Shown here: positions 6,555 through 13,035 of the stretch, one piece after another
Layout: each line of letters opens with the position of its first letter
How positions within the stretch are numbered: the stretch's first letter is position 1
DNA from: an uncultured Gammaproteobacteria bacterium
GTDB taxonomy: Bacteria > Pseudomonadota > Gammaproteobacteria > Halothiobacillales > Halothiobacillaceae
Direction of reading: 5' to 3'
NCBI GenBank assembly: GCA_938004235.1
Contig: CALKWL010000260.1
Span: 1-13,035, forward strand
DNA: 13,035 nt
Notes under the pieces: generated by a model
Told to the model about the DNA's origin: nothing
Database searches by the model: none
What the model saw: only the letters and a program-made list of their open reading frames with translations
Position numbers and translations under genes: made by a program

Positions 6555-9232
6555 GCATGGATACGCATGAGATTTTATCGGCGCTGCGCGAGGGTGCGCT
6601 GCTGGTTACGGTGAACAAGCGTCTGTCGCGTCACTGGCGCAAGCAGTTTGCGCAACACGCGGCCGAGGGTGCGTCGCTGTGGCCGACGCCGGACATCCTG
6701 CCCTGGGGGGCGTGGCTGCGCCGCCTGTGGGATGAAGCGAGCTGGCTCGATCCCGCCGCGCCGCTGTTGCTTGAGCCCATGCAGGAGGAGCTGCTGTGGC
6801 AGAAGATCATCGAGCGCGAGGCCTCGCCGCTGTTGCAGGCGCGGGCAAGCGCCCGGCTGGCGCGCGAGGCTTGGCGGCTGGTTTGCGACTGGCGTGCTCC
6901 GATGCCGTTCGAGCCGCTGGAGTGCAATGACGACGTGCTGGCCTTTCAGGGCTGGGCCGGGCGCTTTGTCGAGTCCTGCGCGCGGCGCGACTGGCTGGAC
7001 GAGGGGCGGCTGATTCAAACCCTGCTCGAAGCGCTGGATGCGCGGCGGGTTGCGACGGCGCAACGCCTGATTCTGCTGGGCTTTGATGACTGGACGCCCG
7101 CGCAGCGTGCCCTGCTGGATGCGCTGGCGGCAGGCGGCACGCGGCTGGATTTTGTCGAATCGGGTGAATCCGCGACGGCGGGCGGATTGGGCGGCGTATC
7201 AAGCGGGGCGAGACGGGTCACGCTGGCCGATGCCGCGCGCGAAGACGAGGCGGCGGCGCGCTGGGCGCGTGCGCGGCTGGAGACCGAGCCTGCGGCGCGG
7301 CTGGCGATTATCGCGCCGGATTTGCAGGATCGTCGCGCGCGTCTGACGCGCCTGCTGGATGCCCAGCTTGCGCCGCAACGCCTGTTGCCGGGCGGGCAGG
7401 CCTTGCCGCGTGCGTGGAATATCTCGCTTGGCCTGCCTTTGCGTGAACACGGCATGGTGCAGTCTGCGCTGCGTGTGTTTGACCTGGGCGAGGCGCGCCT
7501 GGCGCTGGAGACGCTCAGTCAGGCGCTGCGCAGCCCGTTTCTTGCAGGCTATGCCGAAGAGCGCGAGGCGCGCGCCTTGCTGGATGCGCGCCTGCGTGAG
7601 CAGGGCGAGTCGCGGCTTGCCTCGCTTTACGTGCGTAAACTGGCCGCTGAAGGCGGCTGTCCGCGCTTCGGGCGCAGTCTCGCCGCACTGGCCGCTGCCC
7701 GTGCGGAACAGGCGGCGCGCCTTGCGCCGACCGAGTGGACGGCGCGGTTGGGCGAGGAGCTGCGCCTGGCCGGCTGGCCGGGAGACGGCGAGCTGTCGAG
7801 CGCGGATTTTCAGTTGCGTCAGGCCTGGCTGGAGGCCATGCATTCGCTGACGGCGCTGGAGCTGGTGCAGGCGCGCATGAGTCGCGGCGAGTTTCTGAGC
7901 CATCTGCGCGCTTTGGCCGCCGAAACCCTGTTCCAGCCCGAGGCGGACAATGACGCGTCGGTGCAGGTGCTTGGGCCGCTGGAAGCGCTGGGGCTGAACT
8001 TCGATGGCGTGTGGCTGCTGGGGATGCAGCATGAACAATGGCCGCCGCAGGCGCGCCCCAATCCGTATCTGCCTTTGCGTTTGCAAGCGCGCTTGGGGAT
8101 GCCCCACGCCTCGCCCGCGCGCGAACTGGCCTATGCGCGGCGGGTGAGCGCGCGCCTGTTGGCGTTGGCCGACGAGGTGATTGTCAGCCATGCGCAGCAG
8201 GATGCGGGGCGGGAACTGGAGCCCAGTCCGCTGTTCGAGACGCTGCCGGAGCTGGCCCTGGGCGAACTGCCGCAATCCGCCTTGCCGCTGCCGGGGCGTT
8301 GGGGGGGGAGCGAGTCCGCGCGCATGACGTTCATCCATGACGCGGAGGCGCCGTCGCTGGAGATCGGGGCGCGGGTGCGCGGCGGCGCGCGGCTGCTGGA
8401 GTTGCAATCGGCCTGCCCGTTTCGCGCCTTTGCCGAATTGCGTTTGGGCGCCGAGGCGCTAGGCGAACCTGAGCTTGGCCCGGATGCGATGGCGCGCGGC
8501 ACCTTGCTGCACAGGACGCTGGAGCTGCTTTGGGGCGAGTTGGGCAATCAGGCGGGGCTGTTGGCGCACGATGAGGAGAGCTTGCGTACCTGTGTGCAGG
8601 CTCATGCACGGGCCGCCGTGGATGAGCAGGCACAGCGGCGACGCAGCCTGTGGCCGGAGCGTTTGCAGGCGCTGGAGATGGAACGCCTCACGGCGCTGGT
8701 GCTGGAGTGGCTGGAGATTGAACGTGCGCGTCCGCCGTTTACGGTCGAAGCGCGCGAGCAGAAGCGCTCCATCGAGATCGGCGGATTGCGGCTGGAGGTG
8801 AAAATTGACCGCATTGACCGGGTGGGCGGCAAGGAGGGCGGACGGTTGATGATGGATTACAAGACCGGGCAGGCCAGCCCCGCGCACTGGGCGGGCGAGC
8901 GTCCGCAGGCGCCGCAACTGCCGTTGTACGCCGCATTGACCGAGCAGACCCGCGCCATCGCCTTCGCCCAGGTGCGCGCCGGGGAAATGGCCTTTAGCGG
9001 TCTGGCCGATGCGCGGATGGAGGATGTCGAGCTGGCGACAGTCGAACAGGATTGGGATGAAGTGCTGGGCGAGTATCGCCGGGTGCTTACATCACTTGCG
9101 GATGCGTTCCGCGCCGGGCGTGCGGCGGTCGATCCGCGCGATCAGGGGGGATGTGCGCACTGTCCGCTCACCGCTCTGTGTAGGATTCACGAGCGGGCGG
9201 GATTTGACCTATTGCACATGTCAACAGAGTAA
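6551..9232 (+). CDS. AddB-like DNA repair protein with PD-(D/E)XK nuclease and Fe-S cluster residues
   Basis: The 893-aa protein matches the 'probable DNA repair protein' family related to AddB (TIGR03623 type). The C-terminal third is a RecB-family nuclease: LQSACPFRAFAELRLGA with Cys622, RGTLLHRTLELLW, then KIDRIDR with Asp753 and MMDYKTGQ with Asp769 and Lys771. Cys868-X2-Cys871-X5-Cys877 near the end, with Cys622, repeats the four-cysteine arrangement that holds a 4Fe-4S cluster in AddB. The N-terminal part has no Walker A motif (it begins LLVTVNKRLSRHWR), so it is probably not an active ATPase. It would act in DNA end processing, probably with a helicase partner, but none follows here. 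Very high GC. Start chosen by GGAGG spacing and the ATGA overlap. Confidence 0.85.
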   Translation: MSMDTHEILSALREGALLVTVNKRLSRHWRKQFAQHAAEGASLWPTPDILPWGAWLRRLWDEASWLDPAAPLLLEPMQEELLWQKIIEREASPLLQARASARLAREAWRLVCDWRAPMPFEPLECNDDVLAFQGWAGRFVESCARRDWLDEGRLIQTLLEALDARRVATAQRLILLGFDDWTPAQRALLDALAAGGTRLDFVESGESATAGGLGGVSSGARRVTLADAAREDEAAARWARARLETEPAARLAIIAPDLQDRRARLTRLLDAQLAPQRLLPGGQALPRAWNISLGLPLREHGMVQSALRVFDLGEARLALETLSQALRSPFLAGYAEEREARALLDARLREQGESRLASLYVRKLAAEGGCPRFGRSLAALAAARAEQAARLAPTEWTARLGEELRLAGWPGDGELSSADFQLRQAWLEAMHSLTALELVQARMSRGEFLSHLRALAAETLFQPEADNDASVQVLGPLEALGLNFDGVWLLGMQHEQWPPQARPNPYLPLRLQARLGMPHASPARELAYARRVSARLLALADEVIVSHAQQDAGRELEPSPLFETLPELALGELPQSALPLPGRWGGSESARMTFIHDAEAPSLEIGARVRGGARLLELQSACPFRAFAELRLGAEALGEPELGPDAMARGTLLHRTLELLWGELGNQAGLLAHDEESLRTCVQAHARAAVDEQAQRRRSLWPERLQALEMERLTALVLEWLEIERARPPFTVEAREQKRSIEIGGLRLEVKIDRIDRVGGKEGGRLMMDYKTGQASPAHWAGERPQAPQLPLYAALTEQTRAIAFAQVRAGEMAFSGLADARMEDVELATVEQDWDEVLGEYRRVLTSLADAFRAGRAAVDPRDQGGCAHCPLTALCRIHERAGFDLLHMSTE

Positions 9233-9384
9233 AGTTTGAGCTTGTGACCAAGGTTGGGGTAATGTCGCTAACTTGCTCAGGACGCTGTGTTTGAATCGGA
9301 CAGTTATGATTTTTCGTGATTTATTTGGCGCGTTTTATGAGAGCTTCTTATCAGTTTACTTATGACTTACGGTGAATTTGGCAC

Positions 9385-10005
9385 ATGAACCTAGAACACG
9401 ATTTAACCATTGCCATTGCGCTCCTTGCTATTATGAACCCCTTGTCGGCGGTGCCTCTTTTCTTGGCGCTAACATCCGGCGAAAGCGCGGTATCGCGCAG
9501 GGCGGTTGCTTTACAGGCTGGGGTGGCAACCCTGTTGACCTTGATCGTCGCCTATTTCGTAGGCGATATGATTTTGCAGGTGTTCAGCATCCATATGGAT
9601 GGTTTTCGTATTGCGGGATCGCTGATTATCGCCGCGTCTGCCTGGGCCATGGTTTTTGGTCGCGCCGCCAAGAGTTACGGTGATAACGACGGTAACCCCG
9701 CCATTATTCCTCTTGCCATTCCCAAGACGGCGGGGCCAGGAACGATTGCGCTCGTGGTTTCCATGGGCAAGGTCGATGGAATTGGTGCGCGGGTTGAGGA
9801 TACGGTCATCATTGTGCTCGCCAGTCTGATCTTTACTGGGGTGCTTTTAAGCGCCGAGCGCATCCAGAACGTCATGGGCGATATCGGCATGAGCATTCTG
9901 ACGCGCATTTTGGGGCTTTTGCTTCTGTCCGCTGCCGTGACCTCGATTTTGAGTGCGACCGCCGACTTCTTTCCGGCCTTGGTGGCGACACCCCGATCAT
10001 CATGA
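9385..10005 (+). CDS. MarC-family integral membrane protein
   Basis: The 206-aa protein has about six hydrophobic helices and the hallmark MarC/UPF0056 motifs: MNPLSAVPLFLALT near residues 14-27 and PLAIPKTAGPGTIALVVSM in the middle, with FRIAGSLIIAASAWAMVFG between. MarC proteins sit in the inner membrane; the transport role is not settled, and the old link to multiple antibiotic resistance in E. coli was not upheld. It has its own 152-base upstream gap in which I see no convincing promoter. A transporter of unknown substrate is the safest reading. Confidence 0.88.
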   Translation: MNLEHDLTIAIALLAIMNPLSAVPLFLALTSGESAVSRRAVALQAGVATLLTLIVAYFVGDMILQVFSIHMDGFRIAGSLIIAASAWAMVFGRAAKSYGDNDGNPAIIPLAIPKTAGPGTIALVVSMGKVDGIGARVEDTVIIVLASLIFTGVLLSAERIQNVMGDIGMSILTRILGLLLLSAAVTSILSATADFFPALVATPRSS

Positions 10006-10063
10006 CGGGCGCGTAACCGTGTTCGGTATTCTGATCATTGGTTTCGTGACACAAAGATAAATT

Positions 10064-10573
10064 ATGATTAGCCTGCGACCGCTTAAAGCTGAAGATGCTC
10101 AAGGCATCAAACTCTGGCCGTCTTATGTCGATGGTTTTGCTGAAATGGATTATGCCTTGCGCGAAAAAGGGTGGATTGATGAGTTTCAGTCCAAGCCCGG
10201 TACATGGATTTATATCGCGGAAGCGCACAGTGCAACCGTGGGTTTCAGCCTGCTTAGCACATCACAAAAGGGTGAAGCTGAATTTCGCATTGCCATCCAT
10301 CCTCACTGGATTGGCAAGGGTATGGGCAAGGCCATCACGCTGGATACCTTGAAACTTGGGTTTGAGGAAAAAAATCTGGATAAAATTGATCTGATTGTGC
10401 GCAAAACCAACCATGCCGCGGCAAGACTTTACCAAAAGCTTGGTTTTGCAATCACAGGGGCGAGCTTGCATGTGATTTTGGGGCAGTCGATTGAATTTAC
10501 GGATATGAGTATGAGCAAACAAAGTTTTTATTCGCTCATAAACTCGCCCAAGGGAAACATCGAGACAACTTAA
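10064..10573 (+). CDS. GNAT-family N-acetyltransferase
   Basis: The 169-aa protein has the acetyl-CoA binding motif A in FRIAIHPHWIGKGMGKAITLDTL (pattern R/Q-x-x-G-x-G as IGKGMG) and the motif B helix NHAAARLYQKLGFAITG. The fold transfers acetyl groups from acetyl-CoA to an amine; the acceptor is unknown, with RimI/RimL-like or small-molecule types both possible. It lies 58 bases after marC. GC content is markedly lower than in the AddB-like gene. Its stop codon TAA (10571-10573) is part of a TTAA that borders a mobile-element remnant, so the 3' end coincides exactly with the insertion boundary. Confidence 0.87.
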   Translation: MISLRPLKAEDAQGIKLWPSYVDGFAEMDYALREKGWIDEFQSKPGTWIYIAEAHSATVGFSLLSTSQKGEAEFRIAIHPHWIGKGMGKAITLDTLKLGFEEKNLDKIDLIVRKTNHAAARLYQKLGFAITGASLHVILGQSIEFTDMSMSKQSFYSLINSPKGNIETT

Positions 10574-10726
10574 CAGGGTGTTGAAAAACACCCTGTTAAC
10601 GCAAACCATGGATGGCTTGCACGCAGATCAAGCATGCTAAGTGCTTGATCTGCGGTGGCTGTCGCGGGCATGTACCGCGACGAGGTGAGTTGAAAAAGGG
10701 CAGGAAAGCCCTTTTTCAACATCCTG
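10574..10726. mobile_element. MITE-like hairpin-rich element between TTAA copies
   Basis: The left end CAGGGTGTTGAAAAA (10574-10588) is matched in inverted form at 10712-10726 (CAGGATGTTGAAAAA on the other strand; 14 of 15 bases). TTAA lies directly outside both ends (10570-10573, 10727-10730), as expected for a 4-bp target duplication. The interior has no coding capacity. The span holds four perfect hairpins: a 13-bp stem with GAAA loop (10570-10599), a 12-bp stem (10623-10653), a 7-bp stem (10661-10681) and a 13-bp stem (10689-10720). The ends resemble those of the nearby IS5-type remnant (CAGGCTGCTGAAATAC), so it may have been moved by a related transposase. Confidence 0.7.
10689..10720. 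terminator. Candidate bidirectional intrinsic terminator
   Basis: GTTGAAAAAGGGC and GCCCTTTTTCAAC form a 13-bp stem around a 6-base loop. The GGGC/GCCC core is followed by five T on either strand, so it could stop transcription from both convergent genes. It is part of the MITE-like element. Confidence 0.55.
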
Positions 10727-10816
10727 TTAATTAGGACTTACGCAAAACTCTGGTTTTCTCCCTCCCCCTTGACGGGGGAGAGCGCAGCGAGGGAGCTAAA
10801 TCCAATATTTGCGTAA

Positions 10817-11608
10817 CAGGCTGCTGAAATACCCCCCAAAAAGTTGAAAACAGCTCCCACTTCACCGACCCCAGACTTAGCCCATGCGCGGATCCGACAC
10901 CACCACTGAAAGCCTGTTCATCATGCAAACCCTGGAGGACGATCTCCCCGCCTCGCATCCCCTCCGCGCCATCCGGCGAATGGTCAATGAAGCTTTGGCC
11001 GCGATGCACGACAAGCTCAGTGACCTGTACGCCCCGGCGATCAAGGGCGGGCGACCGAGCATTGCGCCGGAAAAGCTTTTACGTGCCATGCTGCTGCAAG
11101 TGCTCTACAGCATTCGCTCCGAACGCCAGCTGATGGAGTAGACGCAGTACAACATCCTGTTTCGCTGGTTCATCGGTCTTGCCATGGACGATGGGGTCTG
11201 GGTGCCTACGGTATTTAGCAAGAACCGCGATCGCCTGCTTGAACACGATGCCATGAGCGTTTTTTTCAACCAGATTCTTGAGCAGGCCGCCGCAAAGAAC
11301 CTGCTGTCAACCGAACACTTCAGCGTGGACGGCACGCTGATTCAGGCTTGGGCAGGGCACAAAAGCTTTGTTCCCAAGGATGACACTGACCGCGAAGACG
11401 GCGGTGACGGCGCGACCGTCACACCCGATCCCAGCGACTTCAAAGGCACCCAACGCAGCAATGCAACCCATGCCCCGCACCGACGCCGACGGCATCGCCG
11501 CCACCGAGGGCTACGCCATCTCCCTGCAAAAACGCAAACGTATCGAACAGGTCTTCGGCTCTCAAAAGCAGGGAGCGGGTGTTTTGGCTTGAGTATTTCA
11601 GCAGCCCG
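10817..11608 (+). mobile_element. Decayed IS5-family element with preserved ends
   Basis: The left end CAGGCTGCTGAAATAC (10817-10832) and the right end at 11593-11608 (CGGGCTGCTGAAATAC when inverted) match at 15 of 16 bases. GTAA lies on both sides (10813-10816, 11609-11612) as a 4-bp target duplication, usual for this kind of IS5-group element. At 792 bp it is clearly shorter than a full element, because of deletions inside the transposase gene. With both ends intact it could still be moved by a transposase supplied elsewhere. Confidence 0.82.
10884..11592 (+). pseudogene. IS5-family transposase, disrupted
   Basis: The N-terminal part is clear: SLFIMQTLEDDLPASHPLRAIR, then the DUF772-type segment GRPSIAPEKLLRAMLLQVLYSIRSERQLME. 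An in-frame TAG at 11139-11141 replaces the Gln expected in LMEQ, after which the same frame continues TQYNILFRWFIGLAMDDGVW and reaches the first catalytic Asp in FSVDGTLIQAWAGHKSF. After GTQRSNATH (about 11460) the frame shifts by one and resumes near the C terminus as GYAISLQKRKRIEQVFG. The middle of the catalytic domain, including the second Asp region, is deleted, and the extreme C terminus is also lost. Three independent lesions rule out activity. Confidence 0.9.
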
Positions 11609-11618
11609 GTAAGTCCTA

Positions 11619-12425
11619 TTAATGTTTGCTGTCCGCATCTTCAGGCGCAGCTTCCGGCAAAAGCATCAGTGAGGCGACAAGGAAGCACGCCGCGCCAAGT
11701 GCCGTCCAGAAGTTATTCAGCCAGGGCGAAATCGCCTCGTTCCCGCTGGGCGGTATGTAGGCATACAGCGCTGAAAGCTGGAAGGCAATCGAACCTAACA
11801 AATTAAGCATCGCAATCCACCAGCCCATATCCTTAAGCTGCATACAAAACCAGCGGTGACATACTTCGATCAAAGCTAAAAAGCTTGCAATCAAAAAGCA
11901 GATGCTGCCGATCATGTCGGGTGTCCACGTCGCCAAATCTTCGCCCGCACTGTTCAGCCCGGGGATAAAGGCATTCAGGGTCATGACATTAAAAGTTATT
12001 GTGCCGATCCACTGCACAAGGCTTGCCCAATACCCCACCATGCGAGGACGAAACCCAAAAAAACGAAACGGACGTGGGCTTGGCGTTTCGTCATACAGTT
12101 CAAGGGATGGCGGCGCGTTGACGGCCTCAAGAAATTGCCCCCAGGCCGCTGCCGTAAAAAAGACCGCGCCGATAGCAAAGATAAGATTGAGCGTGAAAGG
12201 CTCAGGTGGCATCGACACGTTTGCAAGTAGGGCGCTGACCATAAAGCAGCTTGAGCCGATGGCAAAGCTCCAGGCAATCCACCAGCCCAAGCGTGAGGGC
12301 TGCCAAAGCCAGGCCAAGCCCGGCACTCGCGCCCGCAGGCGTTTGCGATGAGCGCGTGCGTTGATAATGAGTTCACCCAGGCGAGCGTGGGTGATGAAAG
12401 GCCAAGGGCCGCGGCGGTGAATCAT
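11619..12425 (-). CDS. Six-helix membrane protein of three two-helix repeats, coupled to glutamate decarboxylase
   Basis: The 268-aa protein is not one I can name. After a basic, probably cytoplasmic N terminus (1-45) it has three similar units at about 48-102, 133-188 and 202-258. Each starts GWW/GYW, then a helix with IGSSCF, IGTITF or LGSIAF, a loop with NAFIP or YAYIP in units 2 and 3, and a second helix with IGAVFF, IGSICF or LGAACF ending in an acidic position (FLEA, LIEV, LPEA). It somewhat resembles YrhK-type small membrane domains. The ATG directly follows the decarboxylase TAA with no gap, so translation is probably coupled. Transport or sensing connected with glutamate/GABA is conceivable but unproven. 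Its stop codon lies in the TTAA that borders the mobile-element cluster. Confidence 0.75.
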   Translation of the reverse strand: MIHRRGPWPFITHARLGELIINARAHRKRLRARVPGLAWLWQPSRLGWWIAWSFAIGSSCFMVSALLANVSMPPEPFTLNLIFAIGAVFFTAAAWGQFLEAVNAPPSLELYDETPSPRPFRFFGFRPRMVGYWASLVQWIGTITFNVMTLNAFIPGLNSAGEDLATWTPDMIGSICFLIASFLALIEVCHRWFCMQLKDMGWWIAMLNLLGSIAFQLSALYAYIPPSGNEAISPWLNNFWTALGAACFLVASLMLLPEAAPEDADSKH

Positions 12426-12990
12426 TTAATGATGGAAGTGGGAGCCTTCTTCAGTCGCGCTGCGCTTTGGTTGCTTGGCAAAGTCCGCCAACGCACGGCG
12501 CATGTCGTCCAATAGCAAATCAGCCATGTCGCGGCTAAGGCCTTCGCGCACCACGATGCGTTGCACCACCAAATCCTGACGATTGGCAGGCATGGGATAG
12601 GCAGGCACCAGCCAGCCGCGATGCCGCAAGGCTTCCGCCATGTCGTACAGTGAGAAATTGGTCGGCTCCTTGAGCTTCCAGCAAAACACGGGAATGTCAC
12701 TGCCGTCGCTAACCAACTCAAATGGGCCGAGCTTGGCAATTTCGCCGGAAAGATACCGTGCCACATCCTGCGAAGCTTGTTGGATGCGGGTGTAGCCCTC
12801 ACGCCCAAGGCGAATGAAGTTGTAATACTGCGCCACCACCTGATTGCCGGGGCGGGAAAAATTGAGCGCAAAATTGGGCAAATCACCGCCAAGGTAGGCA
12901 CAGTGGAAGATCAGCTCTTCGGGAAGCTCGGCCTTGTCGCGCCAAATCACCCAACCAACCCCCGGGTACACCAGGCCAAATTTGTGCCCG
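12426..12990 (-). CDS. Glutamate decarboxylase, C-terminal part, cut by contig end
   Basis: The visible 187 residues begin GHKFGLVYPGVGWVIWRD, containing the lysine that binds pyridoxal phosphate (Lys276 in E. coli GadB). FALNFSRPGNQVVAQYYNFIRLGREGYTRIQ and YDMAEALRHRGWLVPAYPM match the GadB/plant-type decarboxylase family closely. The enzyme converts glutamate to GABA and CO2 and consumes a proton; in enteric bacteria this serves acid resistance. The tail ends GSHFHH, reminiscent of the E. coli GadB tail SFKHT whose His closes the active site at neutral pH. The N-terminal 60% is missing only because the contig ends. No antiporter gene (gadC) is visible; a novel membrane protein follows instead. 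Residues MCSSDL before GHKFG are adapter-derived. Confidence 0.93.
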
Positions 12991-13035
12991 AGATCGGAAG
13001 AGCACACGTCTGAACTCCAGTCACGTCAGTCAATC
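12991..13035 (-). other. Illumina read-2/index adapter sequence (not genomic)
   Basis: AGATCGGAAGAGCACACGTC followed by TGAACTCCAGTCAC is the TruSeq-type index adapter, matching without error over 34 bases. The last 11 bases fit an index plus the first bases of the following constant part. The genomic sequence ends at 12990. Confidence 0.98.

Larger units (their letters stand above)
10732..11618. mobile_element. Small inverted-repeat element split by an IS5-type remnant
   Basis: TAGGACTTACGCAAA begins at 10732. TTTGCGTAA ends at 10816, and GTCCTA resumes at 11613. Removing 10817-11612 (the inserted remnant plus one GTAA copy) restores TTTGCGTAAGTCCTA, the exact 15-bp inverse of the left end. 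The rebuilt element is 91 bp and non-coding, with an internal hairpin (CTCCCCC at 10762-10768 with GGGGGAG at 10774-10780). It is bordered by TTAAT at 10727-10731 and 11619-11623; a TA duplication with ends beginning GGACTTACG is also possible. It looks like a MITE of an unidentified transposase. Confidence 0.72.

Noticed and set aside
7199..8407. A 402-codon open frame on the minus strand
   Set aside because: It is the antisense shadow of the GC-rich AddB-like gene; composition is Arg/Gln/Pro-rich without motifs.
10570..10730. A CRISPR array or tandem repeat
   Set aside because: The repeats are inverted and each hairpin has a different sequence; there are no regularly spaced direct repeats.
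10884..11612. Stop-codon readthrough joining two functional transposase parts
   Set aside because: Besides the in-frame TAG there is a frameshift and a large deletion of the catalytic core, so readthrough would not restore a working enzyme.

Overview
The window is a bacterial contig of about 13 kb whose two ends are not genomic. Bases 1-61 and 12991-13035 match Illumina library adapters, so the usable sequence is 62-12990. The organism is most likely a gammaproteobacterium: a YcgL-family gene, a lipoprotein patatin, a TRZ/ATZ-type MtaD deaminase and an AddB-like 'probable DNA repair protein' all fit this. I cannot name a genus. Base composition is mosaic: the AddB-like gene is very GC-rich, while vapBC, the acetyltransferase and the 1.6-2.2 kb intergenic region are clearly less so.

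Left part (62-2197), accessory: a cut-off IS630-type transposase; a complete 1051-bp IS5-family (IS903-type) element with perfect 19-bp inverted repeats and a perfect 9-bp target duplication; an AT-rich stretch with a recurring CGAAAAATTTCGCG-like motif and a sigma-54-like promoter with no gene behind it; and a tRNA-Val(GAC) gene that keeps a near-consensus promoter and its 5' half but loses its normal sequence inside the anticodon stem.

Centre (2198-10573), mostly housekeeping. On the minus strand, mtaD, ycgL and a patatin-like lipoprotein form a probable operon. On the plus strand are a vapBC toxin-antitoxin pair with a recognisable promoter and operator, an Fe(II)/2-oxoglutarate oxygenase overlapping by 4 nt an AddB-like nuclease of 893 aa, then a MarC-family membrane protein and a GNAT acetyltransferase.

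Right part (10574-12990): the space between the convergent acetyltransferase and membrane-protein genes is made entirely of nested mobile-element remnants. There is a 153-bp hairpin-rich MITE-like element between TTAA copies, and a reconstructed 91-bp element with 15-bp inverted repeats. The second element was itself split by a decayed IS5-type element that left a GTAA duplication. Both flanking stop codons lie in TTAA copies. Beyond them, on the minus strand, a glutamate decarboxylase (C-terminal part only) is followed with zero spacing by an unfamiliar membrane protein built from three two-helix repeats. That tight coupling suggests a joint role, perhaps in acid or GABA metabolism, but this is inference. 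I see no CRISPR array, phage module or clear new defence system. The most interesting items are the nested TTAA-targeting elements, the interrupted tRNA and the decarboxylase-coupled membrane protein.
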